Positions 51,670 through 60,344 of a stretch of 64,000 nucleotides of DNA are shown here, one piece after another (within the stretch, counting starts at the first letter, position 1; each line of letters starts with the position of its first letter). This stretch comes from Collinsella sp. An7. Lineage in GTDB: Bacteria > Actinomycetota > Coriobacteriia > Coriobacteriales > Coriobacteriaceae. Below the pieces are notes generated by a model. It did no database searches. It was not told the origin of the DNA and worked only from the letters and a program-made list of their open reading frames with translations. Made by a program: the position numbers and the translations under genes. Location: contig NZ_NFHP01000001.1 of NCBI RefSeq assembly GCF_002159335.1, positions 310,001 to 374,000 of the forward strand. The letters run 5' to 3'.

Positions 51670-52946
51670 CTGGCCTGAAGAACGCTTTCCGCATCAAGGA
51701 CCTTCGCGAAAAGATTCTCTTCACCATAGCGATGCTCGTGCTGTACCGTCTCGGTGCGCACGTGCCCGTGCCCGGTATCCCCTTCGGGGAGATGGTGGAC
51801 CTGTTCAGCGGCGACAACTCTGTCGCCGCTGGCGCTATGTCGCTGCTGAATCTTTTCTCCGGCGGAGCGCTCTCCTATGTTTCGGTCTTTTCCCTCGGCA
51901 TCATGCCCTACATCACGAGCTCGATCATCCTTCAGATGCTCCAGAGCGTGGTGCCGAGCCTTCACGAGCTTGCTCGTGAGGGCGAGGTCGGCCAGACCAA
52001 GATCACTCAGTATTCTCGCTATCTGACGCTGGCCCTGGCCCTCCTCAACTCGATCGGCTACCTGTTCCTCTTTAAGAGCTACGGCATCAACTTCAACGGT
52101 GCCGGCGCGCCCGAGATCATCTTCGACATCATGATCGTGGGCACGCTCACCGCCGGTGCCATGCTCATCATGTGGATCGGCGAGCTCATCACGCAGCGCG
52201 GCATCGGCAACGGCATGTCGCTCATCATCTTCGCCAACATCATGGCGGGGCTTCCGCAGGCCGTCATCTCGTCGGCCTCCGAGGGCACGATGGGCATCGT
52301 CGTCACCGTGGTGATCTTTGCGGTCATCCTCTGCGTGATCCCGCTTATCGTCTTCCTCGAGCGCGGCCAGCGTCGTATCCCGGTGCAGTACGCCAAGCGC
52401 GTGGTGGGGCGCCGCATGATGGGTGGTCAGTCGACCTACCTCCCCATCAAGGTCAACACCGCGGGCGTGGTGCCGATCATCTTCGCAAGCGCGTTGCTCT
52501 ACTTCCCGGCGCAGCTGGCCGTGTTCTTCCCGGGCGTCGGCTGGGTGCAGGCCGTGGCCGGTGCGCTCGCGAGCGGCTGGATCAACTGGATCCTCAACGT
52601 GGTGCTCATCGTCTTCTTTGCGTACTTCTACACTTCTATGGTGTTCAACCCCGAGGAGACGGCTGATAACCTCAAGAAGCAGGGTGGCTTCATTCCGGGC
52701 GTGCGCCCGGGCAAGGCCACGGCGGCCTACATCAAGAACGCCCTCAACAAGATCACGCTCCCGAGCGCGATCTTCCTGGCGCTCGTGGCCATCGTGCCGT
52801 CCATCATCTTCTCGTTCACGGGCAACCAGCTCATCCAGTCCTTTGGCGGCACCTCGGTGCTCATCATGGTGGGCGTCGTGCTCGACACCCTCGCCAAGGT
52901 GGAGAGCCAGCTCAAGATGTATGATTATGACGGTTTCTTCAAGTAG
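51663..52946 (+). CDS. secY: Preprotein translocase subunit SecY
   Basis: A 427-residue, ten-helix protein-conducting channel. FRIKDLREKILFTIAMLVLY begins helix 1, GIMPYITSSIILQML is in TM2, and QRRIPVQYAKR and NPEETADNLKKQGGFIPGVR are the cytoplasmic loops that contact SecA and the ribosome. GTG start at 51663 inside rplO, so translation is coupled. Confidence 0.97.
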   Translation: MLTGLKNAFRIKDLREKILFTIAMLVLYRLGAHVPVPGIPFGEMVDLFSGDNSVAAGAMSLLNLFSGGALSYVSVFSLGIMPYITSSIILQMLQSVVPSLHELAREGEVGQTKITQYSRYLTLALALLNSIGYLFLFKSYGINFNGAGAPEIIFDIMIVGTLTAGAMLIMWIGELITQRGIGNGMSLIIFANIMAGLPQAVISSASEGTMGIVVTVVIFAVILCVIPLIVFLERGQRRIPVQYAKRVVGRRMMGGQSTYLPIKVNTAGVVPIIFASALLYFPAQLAVFFPGVGWVQAVAGALASGWINWILNVVLIVFFAYFYTSMVFNPEETADNLKKQGGFIPGVRPGKATAAYIKNALNKITLPSAIFLALVAIVPSIIFSFTGNQLIQSFGGTSVLIMVGVVLDTLAKVESQLKMYDYDGFFK

Positions 52947-52971
52947 TAAAGAGGCTTGAGAGGAGTCTGCC

Positions 52972-53598
52972 ATGAACATCGTTCTGTTGGGGGCCCCGGG
53001 TGCCGGCAAAGGTACCGTTGCCCAGGAGCTTGTCGCCGACTTTGGGTTTGCCCACATCTCGACGGGCGACCTGCTGCGTGCTGCCGTTAAGAGCGGCTCG
53101 GAGCTCGGCGTCAAGGCCAAAAGCTACATGGACGCCGGTGAGCTCGTCCCCGACCAGCTCGTGATCGACCTCGTTAAGGAGCGTCTCCAGGCCGATGACG
53201 CCCAGAAGGGCTTTATCCTGGACGGCTTCCCGCGCAACACGGTTCAGGCCGTGACGCTCGACTCTGAGCTGGGCGCGATGGGGAACCCCCTCGATGCGGC
53301 GCTCCTCATCGACGTGGAGCCCAAAGTCATCATCGAGCGCCTTTCCAACCGCCGCACCTGCCGCGCCTGCGGCTTTACCGGCAACGCCTCGCATGAGGTC
53401 TGCCCCAACTGCGGCGGCGAAATGTACCAGCGCGATGACGACAAGCCCGAGACCATCGCCAACCGCCTCGATGTGTACGAGAAGAACACGAGCCCGCTCG
53501 TGGAGTACTATCGCGGCCAGGGGCGTCTCGACGTCGTCAACGGCGTTGGCACCATCGACGAGGTTCACGACCGTGTGAAGGAAGCGCTCGGTCTATGA
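52972..53598 (+). CDS. adk: Adenylate kinase (zinc-lid type)
   Basis: A 208-residue kinase interconverting ATP+AMP and 2 ADP. The P-loop GAPGAGKGTVAQEL, the AMP-site FAHISTGDLLRAA and DGFPRN are present. The lid carries CRACG and CPNCG, a four-Cys zinc site typical of Gram-positive and many other bacteria. AGAGGAGTCTGCC precedes the ATG. Confidence 0.97.
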   Translation: MNIVLLGAPGAGKGTVAQELVADFGFAHISTGDLLRAAVKSGSELGVKAKSYMDAGELVPDQLVIDLVKERLQADDAQKGFILDGFPRNTVQAVTLDSELGAMGNPLDAALLIDVEPKVIIERLSNRRTCRACGFTGNASHEVCPNCGGEMYQRDDDKPETIANRLDVYEKNTSPLVEYYRGQGRLDVVNGVGTIDEVHDRVKEALGL

Positions 53599-54383
53599 TC
53601 AAGATCAAGTCTGCAGAAGAGATCGAGCAGATGAAGAAGGCCGGAGCGCTGTCCAAGATGGCGCTCCGGCACGTTGGTGCGATGGTTCGTCCCGGCGTGT
53701 CGACCTTTGAGCTCGATCAGCTTGCGGAGCAGATCATCCGCATGCACGGGGGCGTGCCGACCTTTAAGGGGTACGGCGGCTTCCCAGGGTCCATCTGCGC
53801 CTCGCTCAACGAGGCCGTGGTGCACGGCATCCCCAACCCGGATATCATCCTGCGCGATGGTGACATCATCTCCATCGACACGGGTGCTACGGTTGACGGT
53901 TGGGTGGGCGATAACGCCTGGACTTTCTACGTGGGTAACCCCTCCCAGGAGGTCAAGGCCCTCTGCGAGGTCACGCTCGACTGCCTTAAGGCGGGTATCG
54001 AGCAGGCTGTGCCCGGTAACTCGGTGGGCGACATCGGCCACGCCATTCAGACCCTGGCCGAGCACCATGGCTATGGCGTGCTCCGTGAGTACGTGGGCCA
54101 TGGCGTGGGCCACGTGATGCACGAGGACCCCAATGTCCCCAACTGGGGTCGAAAGGGGAGGGGGCCGCGTCTTGCCGCCGGCATGGTCATTGCCATCGAG
54201 CCCATGATTACGCTCGGTACGCACCACGTGAGCGTGGGTCCGGACGGCTGGCTCGTTACCACCGATGACGGTCTGCCTGCCGCGCACTACGAGAACACCA
54301 TCGCGATTACCAACGATGGCCCGGTCATCCTCACACAGGATGCGCAGGGGCCGTGGTGTTCGCTCCAAGGCGGCGTCATGTAA
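53595..54383 (+). CDS. map: Methionine aminopeptidase type I
   Basis: A 262-residue metalloenzyme removing the initiator Met. The metal ligands are visible in SIDTGATVDGWVGDNAWTF (two Asp), GHGVGHVMHEDP (His), IAIEPM (Glu) and HYENTIAI (Glu). The start overlaps the adk stop by four bases (ATGA). There is no N-terminal SH3/zinc-finger extension. infA, the usual next gene, is displaced by the AT-rich island. Confidence 0.97.
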   Translation: MIKIKSAEEIEQMKKAGALSKMALRHVGAMVRPGVSTFELDQLAEQIIRMHGGVPTFKGYGGFPGSICASLNEAVVHGIPNPDIILRDGDIISIDTGATVDGWVGDNAWTFYVGNPSQEVKALCEVTLDCLKAGIEQAVPGNSVGDIGHAIQTLAEHHGYGVLREYVGHGVGHVMHEDPNVPNWGRKGRGPRLAAGMVIAIEPMITLGTHHVSVGPDGWLVTTDDGLPAAHYENTIAITNDGPVILTQDAQGPWCSLQGGVM

Positions 54384-54388
54384 GCTGC

Positions 54389-54487
54389 GCGGGCCCCAGG
54401 CACCGCATCTTCGCCTTCAATCGTCGGTCGGCGCCCTAAGGCGCCCTCCCTCCTCTTTCAGGCGAATCTGCGGCACCTGGGGCCCGC
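54389..54487 (+). repeat. Hairpin repeat family A, copy 2
   Basis: Outer arms GCGGGCCCCAGG (from 54389) and CCTGGGGCCCGC (to 54487) pair. Inner pairs CCGCA and TTCGCC pair with TGCGG and GGCGAA. GCAC lies on both arms. The 45-base loop (54416-54460) is almost identical to that of copy 1 at 11251, while the outer stem is unrelated in sequence. It starts six bases after the map stop. Confidence 0.82.
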
Positions 54488-54838
54488 TCATTTCGCGTGA
54501 TTGCATTTTGGAACACTGTTGTTATGTGTCATACAGAAGGTGCGAAAGCCCATCGGTGAGTGAAAACGCTACTATCTAGGATTGAGGAAAGGTTGCCGGT
54601 TATTGCGGACTAGGGTTGACAAATAATAGTAGCATCGAGGAAAGGGTGACGACGAAGACGCATTTTGTCCGGTGTGTTATATTGGTTGAAAGAGAGACAT
54701 CAACCTGAGTCGGCATACCTTACCGAACAGATTCCCAGTCCATTAATATCCATATTATATCTTTGACCCACTGAGCTAACTATAAATTAATATTTAGTCA
54801 AAAATCATGATGAATACTTATAAAATATAAGACTAACT

Positions 54839-55255
54839 TCAGTTAATGAATTCTGTAACATATCTAGATAAACAAATTAGATAATCCCTAAATAATAAGT
54901 TCTTTTCTATCAAGTCTGAGTAATTTAAACCTGCCAGAAGCCTTGCTTCGAGATAAAGTCGATTACTATTCGAACAGAGGTAAAGCGATTTAGTCTCTAC
55001 TACGAGATATACTTCCTCTTCGGCAGGAGCCGAAGCGTAAAGAGGTACATTTTGGGAGCAACGTGGAAACTCCAGATATGTAAAACACATATCACGCGGA
55101 TGCAAGTGAAGCTTCTCATTTAGCAGAGAGTGCGCTACGTTATATTCCAACATAGACTGCCAAGGCTCGTTGAACTTCTTATCAAAACTTGAAAAGAATC
55201 TGTATCTGCTCTCTAGGAGTTTCATTATGATATTTAATGAATTCATGTGATACAC
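54839..55255 (-). CDS. Hypothetical protein of the AT-rich island
   Basis: Up to 138 residues, codon use AT-rich and unlike its neighbours. No signal peptide or membrane segment. The sequence is moderately charged, with a helical C-terminus (LYLEARLLAGLNYSDLIEKN). I do not recognise a family. The start is uncertain: GTG 55255, ATG 55246 and a further ATG inside (MKLLESRYRFF) are in frame and none has a clear ribosome binding site. It could be a fragment of a longer protein. Confidence 0.45.
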   Translation of the reverse strand: MYHMNSLNIIMKLLESRYRFFSSFDKKFNEPWQSMLEYNVAHSLLNEKLHLHPRDMCFTYLEFPRCSQNVPLYASAPAEEEVYLVVETKSLYLCSNSNRLYLEARLLAGLNYSDLIEKNLLFRDYLICLSRYVTEFIN

Positions 55256-55287
55256 CGCATTTGGTTCTTAAATTGATTTATCAAAAA

Positions 55288-55327
55288 ACTCCTGACAACC
55301 CAAAAATATAAACGAGTTGTCAGGAGT
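55288..55327 (-). terminator. Intrinsic terminator of the secreted-protein gene
   Basis: On the minus strand ACTCCTGACAAC pairs perfectly with GTTGTCAGGAGT (12 bp) and is followed by TTTTTT. It lies 34 bases after the stop of the gene ending at 55362. Confidence 0.88.
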
Positions 55328-55361
55328 CAGACCCTTGATTAAAAGAATGCAAAATTAAAAA

Positions 55362-55952
55362 TTAACCTAGAACATGGATAATCCCATGGTCATTTATGAA
55401 TGATAGCCAACCATTTAATAAGTCATATCCTTTCAAGTTCTCTGTTCGTAGATAAACTTGGTCAATATTGTCAGGCATTGAGAATCTAGTGACTTCAAAA
55501 TAGCCACTCGTTGCTGCACTGACGGGATAATAATAGGGAGAACCGCCCTTGTATAGATCACAATATGTCGTTGTGTCGATTAAGGAGGGCGATTTAACGA
55601 TAGCTCTGGTTAGTGAAAATTGATTAAAATAGAGTGATCCTTGCCAGGTTAGTTGTAAACTATAGTTACCAATGGGGCCACTTCTAAATACCGCACCATG
55701 AACACTAGCTACGCCACTTCTGGGTTCGATGGAAGTCCTATTAAGTAAAGAGCTGGCTTCTTGCGAGTTGATGAACTCTTCAAATGAAAGGTCAGATTCA
55801 ATTACGGGAATTAGTACCTCAATGGTTGAATAATCGTTTGAGTCATTGAGGCGGCTTTGTAATGTCTCATTTTGTGCGTATGCAACAGTAGGTAAGAGCA
55901 TGAGAAGGATAGAAAGGATGCCTGCTAGTAACCAAGTAGGTTTACGAGTCAT
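55362..55952 (-). CDS. Secreted protein with Sec signal peptide, unknown function
   Basis: A 196-residue protein. MTRKPTWLLAGILSILLMLL, ending PTVAYA before Gln27, is a textbook signal peptide with cleavage after Ala26. The mature part has an acidic first section and a beta-rich, Tyr/Phe-rich second half (SYSLQLTW-like and YFNQFSLT segments), with one Cys. The start ATG 55952 follows GCTAGGGAGGTTGAC. It has its own terminator. I cannot name the family. Its AT-rich codon use marks it as foreign to the surrounding genome. Confidence 0.72.
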   Translation of the reverse strand: MTRKPTWLLAGILSILLMLLPTVAYAQNETLQSRLNDSNDYSTIEVLIPVIESDLSFEEFINSQEASSLLNRTSIEPRSGVASVHGAVFRSGPIGNYSLQLTWQGSLYFNQFSLTRAIVKSPSLIDTTTYCDLYKGGSPYYYPVSAATSGYFEVTRFSMPDNIDQVYLRTENLKGYDLLNGWLSFINDHGIIHVLG

Positions 55953-56203
55953 GTCAACCTCCCTAGCTTTGAACCTGACACAATTATACTGGTGAGTAGC
56001 AAAGCAAAGCCGTTTGAAATAACTTGAATGGATAATTCTCCTAGCTATTAACCAGTTACTATCAAATTGAGGACCAGAGACAAAGAAAAGGTCTAAAGCT
56101 TTTAAAATGCGCGATTTTGCCACATGTATTTGTAAAGTGGATACGATATTTCCGCGCTCAATCAGGCCGCTCTAAGGGAAAAGACTTCGTGTATTACCAT
56201 GTT

Positions 56204-56410
56204 ATGCGTGTGAAACCGCTCAATGGATATAAGCTGTCGTTGTGGTTTGAGGACGGATTGAGTGACGTCTACGATCTCTCACCCTTGATCGGAAAGGGTG
56301 TATTCCAAAAGCTTGCGGACAAGATAGAGTTCAACAAGGTCTCAACGGACGGATTTACTGCGGTATGGTCCTGCGGTGTGGATATCGCTCCCGAGAGCTG
56401 TACGAGGGAA
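56204..56410 (+). pseudogene. DUF2442-like protein, frameshifted
   Basis: [34 protein letters not shown] and [12 protein letters not shown] follow the small DUF2442 fold. After VDIAPE the frame runs on as SCTREVW, which does not fit. In the next frame the bases read [12 protein letters not shown], the expected DUF2442 ending, so one base appears lost near 56395-56400 (GAGAGCTG for GAGGAGCTG). DUF2442 proteins often accompany DUF4160 partners, but none is seen here. The open frame continues in phase into infA, which is probably accidental. Confidence 0.5.
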
Positions 56411-56563
56411 GTCTGGCCGCTCTGCTTGGGTGCGTTTCGGCGGCCGACCCTCCGACAGATACACGCTGTCCATTTATGGAGTCGATACGAAAAATCCACG
56501 ATAGCGCGCCTTGGTGCGCTATCATATGCTGCTGCTGTAAGTTGGCGAGAGAAAGATGTGCCT

Positions 56564-56782
56564 GTGAAGAAGGAAGATGCCATCGAGCTTGAGGGCAAGG
56601 TAACCGAGCCGCTGCCCAACGCCATGTTCCGTGTCGAGCTGGAGAACGGCGCGTCCGTGCTCTGCTCCATCTCGGGCAAGATTCGCATGAACTACATTCG
56701 CATCCTTCCGGGCGACCGCGTGGTGGTGGAGATTTCTCCCTACGACCTCACCCGTGGGCGCATCACCTATCGCTACAAGTAA
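56564..56782 (+). CDS. infA: Translation initiation factor IF-1
   Basis: A 72-residue OB-fold protein: [63 protein letters not shown] 56564 gives the standard length and lies eight bases after GAGAGAAAG; GTG 56558 is an alternative. An upstream 8-bp inverted repeat GATAGCGC (56500-56507 with 56516-56523) precedes TATCAT-like sequence and may mark its promoter, needed because map is cut off by the island. Confidence 0.95.
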   Translation: MKKEDAIELEGKVTEPLPNAMFRVELENGASVLCSISGKIRMNYIRILPGDRVVVEISPYDLTRGRITYRYK

Positions 56783-56912
56783 GCGGCGCCGCGCCGTGCT
56801 CCCGGTCGCTCAAGCCGGGGGAGGGGCGTGTCGTATCAGCCGGTTATTCACGTCTGCGGCTGGACGAGTAGATAGTAGGTATACGTTTGAGCACAACTGA
56901 GAGGATCGCATC

Positions 56913-57026
56913 ATGAAGGTACGTCCTTCCGTCAAGAAGATGTGCGACAAGTGCAAGATCATTAGGCGCCATGGCAAGGTGCTCGTAATCTGCGAGAACC
57001 CGCGCCACAAGCAGCGTCAGGGTTAA
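56913..57026 (+). CDS. rpmJ: 50S ribosomal protein L36
   Basis: 37 residues, [20 protein letters not shown] and [11 protein letters not shown], with the CxxC...C..H zinc site of the standard L36. GAGAGGATCGC precedes the ATG. Confidence 0.96.
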   Translation: MKVRPSVKKMCDKCKIIRRHGKVLVICENPRHKQRQG

Positions 57027-57041
57027 AGAGAGGAGACTACG

Positions 57042-57416
57042 TTGGCCCGTATTAGCGGTGTCGACCTTCCGCGCGAGAAGCGCGTCGAGATCGGTCTGAC
57101 CTACATTTACGGCATCGGCCGCACCACCGCCAGCAAGATCTGCGCGGAGACGAACATCAACCCGGACACCCGTGTCAAGGACCTCACCGAGGAGGAAGTT
57201 GACACCATCCGCAAGTACATCGATGAGGCCCACCTCATGATCGAGGGCGACCTCCGTCGTGAGCAGAGCCAGAACATCAAGCGCCTCATGGACATCGGCT
57301 GCAACCGTGGCCTGCGTCACCGCAAGGGCCTGCCGGTCCGCGGTCAGCGCACCCACACCAACGCTCGTACCCGCAAGGGTCCGAAGCGTCAGATCGGTGC
57401 CAAGAAGAAGAAGTAA
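57042..57416 (+). CDS. rpsM: 30S ribosomal protein S13
   Basis: 124 residues: [32 protein letters not shown] and [15 protein letters not shown]. It contacts the P-site tRNA and L5. TTG start at 57042 after GAGAGGAGACTACG. Confidence 0.97.
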   Translation: MARISGVDLPREKRVEIGLTYIYGIGRTTASKICAETNINPDTRVKDLTEEEVDTIRKYIDEAHLMIEGDLRREQSQNIKRLMDIGCNRGLRHRKGLPVRGQRTHTNARTRKGPKRQIGAKKKK

Positions 57417-57429
57417 GGAGAGCGCTTAG

Positions 57430-57837
57430 ATGGCTACCGCAAAGAACAAGCGCGCCGCGCAGACCCGCATCAAGCGCGCCGACCGCAAGAACATCTCGGT
57501 GGGGCAGGCTCACATCCGCTCTACCTTTAACAACACGATCGTTTCGATCACCGATCCGCAGGGCAATGTCATCGCCTGGAAGTCCGCCGGTCAGGTCGGC
57601 TTTAAGGGTTCGCGTAAGTCGACCCCGTTTGCCGCCCAGATGGCCGCGGAGGCCTGCGCCAAGGCCGCCATGGAGCACGGTATGCACAAGGTCGCCGTGT
57701 TCGTGAAGGGCCCGGGCTCCGGTCGCGAGACCGCCATCCGCTCGCTCCAGGCCGCCGGCCTCGAGGTGTCGAGCATCCAGGACAAGACCCCCATCCCGCA
57801 CAACGGCTGCCGCCCCAAGAAGCGTCGCCGCGTGTAA
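57430..57837 (+). CDS. rpsK: 30S ribosomal protein S11
   Basis: 135 residues: [39 protein letters not shown] and [20 protein letters not shown]. It belongs to the 30S platform. Starts 14 bases after rpsM. Confidence 0.97.
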   Translation: MATAKNKRAAQTRIKRADRKNISVGQAHIRSTFNNTIVSITDPQGNVIAWKSAGQVGFKGSRKSTPFAAQMAAEACAKAAMEHGMHKVAVFVKGPGSGRETAIRSLQAAGLEVSSIQDKTPIPHNGCRPKKRRRV

Positions 57838-57858
57838 CTCTGAAAGGATCGCTTTACC

Positions 57859-58455
57859 ATGGCAATTGACAGGACTCCTGTTATCAAGCGCTGCCGCCAG
57901 CTCGGGATCGATCCCGTGGAGCTCGGCTACAGCAGCAAGAAGGAATCGATTCGTCAGCCCAAGCGCCGTCGCAAGGAATCCGAGTACGGCATGCAGCTGC
58001 GCGAGAAGCAGAAGGCTAAGTTCATCTACGGCGTGCTCGAGAAGCAGTTCCATCACTACTACGAGCGCGCACTCCGCATGGAGGGCGTCACCGGTGAGAA
58101 CCTCATGACGCTGCTCGAGCGTCGTCTCGACAACGTTGTGTTCCGCCTTGGCTTTGCCCGCACCCGCAAGGAGGCCCGCCAGACCGTCCGCCACGGTCAC
58201 TTCACCGTGAACGGCCGCCGCGTGGACATCCCCTCCTTCCTCGTCAAGCCCGGTGACGTTGTCGCCGTGGGCGAGAAGTACCGCGATCTCCTCCCCATCA
58301 AGGAGGCCCTCATCCAGTCCGAGCGCTTTGAGGTTCCCGGCTGGCTCGAGGTCGATATCGAGAAGCTCTCCGGCAACGTGCTCTCCCTGCCCACCCGTGA
58401 GCAGATCAGCACCGACATCAAAGAGCAGCTTATCGTCGAGCTCTACTCTAAGTAG
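57859..58455 (+). CDS. rpsD: 30S ribosomal protein S4
   Basis: 198 residues: a zinc-free form with [20 protein letters not shown] at the N-terminus, [20 protein letters not shown] and the S4 RNA-binding domain ([20 protein letters not shown]). It is an assembly initiator and, in many bacteria, represses the alpha operon. Confidence 0.97.
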   Translation: MAIDRTPVIKRCRQLGIDPVELGYSSKKESIRQPKRRRKESEYGMQLREKQKAKFIYGVLEKQFHHYYERALRMEGVTGENLMTLLERRLDNVVFRLGFARTRKEARQTVRHGHFTVNGRRVDIPSFLVKPGDVVAVGEKYRDLLPIKEALIQSERFEVPGWLEVDIEKLSGNVLSLPTREQISTDIKEQLIVELYSK

Positions 58456-58488
58456 TCCCACAGGGCTGCTGAGGCTGGAGGTTACTAC

Positions 58489-59430
58489 ATGTCAGAATTC
58501 ATTAGGCCTCAGGTTCAGGTCGAGGAGATCAACGAGACCTCCGCGCGCGTTTCCGTCGAGCCGCTCGAGCGCGGCTACGGCGACACGCTCGGTAACTCGC
58601 TGCGCCGCGTGCTGCTGTCCTCTCTCGAGGGCGCTGCCGTTGAGGCGATTCAGATCGATGGCGCCCAGCATGAGTTCACCACCATCCCCAACATGGTCGA
58701 GGATGTCACCGACATCGTCCTGAACGTGAAGGGCCTGGTGTTCAAGGCTCAGGATACCGTCGAGGAGGGCGAGGCGACCATCTCGGTCGACGGACCCTGC
58801 GAGGTGACGGGCGCGGACTTCTTCGTCCCGGCCGGCTTTGAGCTCGTGAACCCCGACCACCACATCGCCACCCTCACCGAGGGCGGTCACCTCACCATGA
58901 GCATGCGCATCGGCTACGGCCGCGGCTACGTCTCCTACGAGAACAACAAGCGCGATAACGACCCGATCGGCGTCATCCATGTTGACTCGCTCTTCTCGCC
59001 CGTGCGTCGCTGCGCCAAGTTGGTTGAGGCGTGCCGCGTGGGCCAGCACACCGACTACGATCGCCTCGTGCTCGAGATCGAGACCAACGGCGCGATCACG
59101 CCGCGTGACGCCGTGGTGCAGGCTGCGAACATCATCAACCAGCACATGACCGCCTTTATGAACCTTGCCGAGACCCCCGAGGTCGAGGAGGAGGTTTCGA
59201 TCTTCGCCCCCGAGGTCACCAGCGATAACGCCGAGCTTGACAAGCAGATTGAGGACCTGGACCTTTCCGTCCGCTCCTACAACTGCCTCAAGCGCGCGAG
59301 CATCCATTCGGTGCGCCAGCTCGTCGAGTTCTCCGAGAACGACCTGCTGAACATCCGCAACTTCGGTGTGAAGTCGATCGAGGAAGTCAAGGACAAGCTT
59401 CAGTCCATGGGGCTCAGCCTCAAGGACTAA
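58489..59430 (+). CDS. rpoA: DNA-directed RNA polymerase subunit alpha
   Basis: A 313-residue subunit with NTD motifs EPLERGYGDTLGNSLRRVLL and GYGRGYVSYENNKRD, and a CTD LKRASIHSVRQLVEFSENDL, LNIRNFGVKSIEEVKDKL that binds UP elements and activators. The standard position is between rpsD and rplQ. Confidence 0.98.
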   Translation: MSEFIRPQVQVEEINETSARVSVEPLERGYGDTLGNSLRRVLLSSLEGAAVEAIQIDGAQHEFTTIPNMVEDVTDIVLNVKGLVFKAQDTVEEGEATISVDGPCEVTGADFFVPAGFELVNPDHHIATLTEGGHLTMSMRIGYGRGYVSYENNKRDNDPIGVIHVDSLFSPVRRCAKLVEACRVGQHTDYDRLVLEIETNGAITPRDAVVQAANIINQHMTAFMNLAETPEVEEEVSIFAPEVTSDNAELDKQIEDLDLSVRSYNCLKRASIHSVRQLVEFSENDLLNIRNFGVKSIEEVKDKLQSMGLSLKD

Positions 59431-59460
59431 CGCTATCGCGTATCAGAGGAGAAACCGACC

Positions 59461-59955
59461 ATGCGTCACAACAAGAAGAAGGGTCTGAAGCTCGGCACCG
59501 ATGCCGCTCATTCCCGTGCGATGAAGAAGAGCCTGGCCAAGGCGCTCTTCGAGAACGATCGCATCAAGACCACCGAGACGCGCGCCAAGGCGCTGCGCAG
59601 CTACGTTGAGCCGATCATCACCTGGGCGAAGAAGGGCGACCTGCACTCCCGTCGTCTCGCCATCGCCAAGCTCGGCGACAAGAACCTCGTGGCTGAGCTC
59701 TTTGACAAGGCCGCGCAGGGCATGTGGGCCGACCGCAACGGCGGTTACACCCGCATCATGAAGCTCGGTCCGCGCAAGGGTGACAACGCCCCCATGGTCA
59801 TCATGGAGATCGTCTCCGAGCCCGTGGTGAAGAAGGCCCCCAAGGCCGCTCCCGCCAAGAAGGCTGCGCCGGCCAAGGTCGAGAAGGTCGAGGAGGCTCC
59901 GGTTGAGGAGCCGGCGACCGAGGAGGCCACCGAGACCGAGGCTACCGCCGAGTAG
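59461..59955 (+). CDS. rplQ: 50S ribosomal protein L17 with Ala/Glu-rich tail
   Basis: 164 residues where about 120-130 is usual. MRHNKKKGLKLGTDAAHSRA and RNGGYTRIMKLGPRKGDNAP are the conserved L17 parts. From about residue 122 a lysine/alanine stretch (KKAPKAAPAKKAAPAK) turns into an acidic tail (EEPATEEATETEATAE). Such tails occur on several actinobacterial ribosomal proteins. A terminator follows. Confidence 0.96.
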   Translation: MRHNKKKGLKLGTDAAHSRAMKKSLAKALFENDRIKTTETRAKALRSYVEPIITWAKKGDLHSRRLAIAKLGDKNLVAELFDKAAQGMWADRNGGYTRIMKLGPRKGDNAPMVIMEIVSEPVVKKAPKAAPAKKAAPAKVEKVEEAPVEEPATEEATETEATAE

Positions 59956-59977
59956 CGCTCGCTCGCACGTATTGTCG

Positions 59978-60008
59978 AGAGGGGTACCGGATGGTGCCCC
60001 TCTTTTTT
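59978..60008 (+). terminator. Terminator after rplQ
   Basis: AGAGGGGTACC at 59978-59988 pairs with GGTGCCCCTCT at 59993-60003 (one mismatch), followed by T residues to 60008. It ends the alpha-operon transcript. Confidence 0.88.
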
Positions 60009-60031
60009 GTTGCCGCTACGTGGCCGATCGC

Positions 60032-60111
60032 CCGGGCTAGGCGCTTCGTTCTGGCGTTCGGCGCCTTCGGCTCGCTTCGCGACTCACGCCAGAGCGAGGC
60101 GCCTAGCCCGG
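60032..60111 (-). repeat. Hairpin repeat family B, copy 2
   Basis: Arms 60032-60057 and 60086-60111 (26 bases) pair with two positions that are G-U wobbles in RNA. The minus-strand loop core GAGTCGCGAAGCGAGCCG matches that of the 37243 element. On the plus strand the core gives CTTCGG and GCTTCGC, both UUCG-type tetraloop hairpins. Confidence 0.82.
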
Positions 60112-60199
60112 AGCTGGGGTGTTGCGGACAGCAAAGGTGGACAGACCCGCTCTCTTAAATACGTGGCTCGCTTAGGTCAAAGGATGCAGGGGGCGGTTG

Positions 60200-60283
60200 G
60201 GCTGAGACGGGCCTTTTTCTGTGGGCGAGTTGCGAAGCGAGGCCGCGGGCCGACCGAGTGCAGAGGAAAGACCCGCCTCAGCC
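60200..60283 (+). repeat. Hairpin repeat family B, copy 3
   Basis: GGCTGAGACGGG (from 60200) to TTT at 60216 pairs with 60267-60283 with two mismatches. The loop holds GGGCGAGTTGCGAAGCGAGG, closely similar to GGGCGACTCGCGAAGCGAGC at 37283. It lies 60 bases before the ECF transporter gene, in the opposite orientation to copy 2. Confidence 0.65.
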
Positions 60284-60344
60284 TGGCCGAGACGGGCCGG
60301 AATGCTGGTAGGATGAACTGGTTGCTTGCAGGGAGGTGCGCGCG

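Larger units (their letters stand above)
54488..56203. other. AT-rich genomic island within the ribosomal cluster
   Basis: Composition changes abruptly after the family A repeat and returns to GC-rich in the DUF2442 region. The island carries two minus-strand genes of unknown function and no integrase or transposase. The first 351 bases (54488-54838) hold only a TTGACA-like box at about 54617, with no convincing -10 and no gene. No flanking direct repeats were identified. The composition and the break of map-infA linkage point to acquisition by transfer. Confidence 0.7.

Noticed and set aside
54488-54838. tRNA or integrase attachment site at the island edge
   Set aside because: No cloverleaf could be drawn, no CCA-type 3' end seen, and no direct repeat of the edge was found at the other boundary.
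56117-56782. One continuous 221-codon protein joining DUF2442 and IF-1
   Set aside because: The join follows a frameshift-like break, the middle part has no family resemblance, and IF-1 has its own ribosome binding site and the standard 72-residue length.
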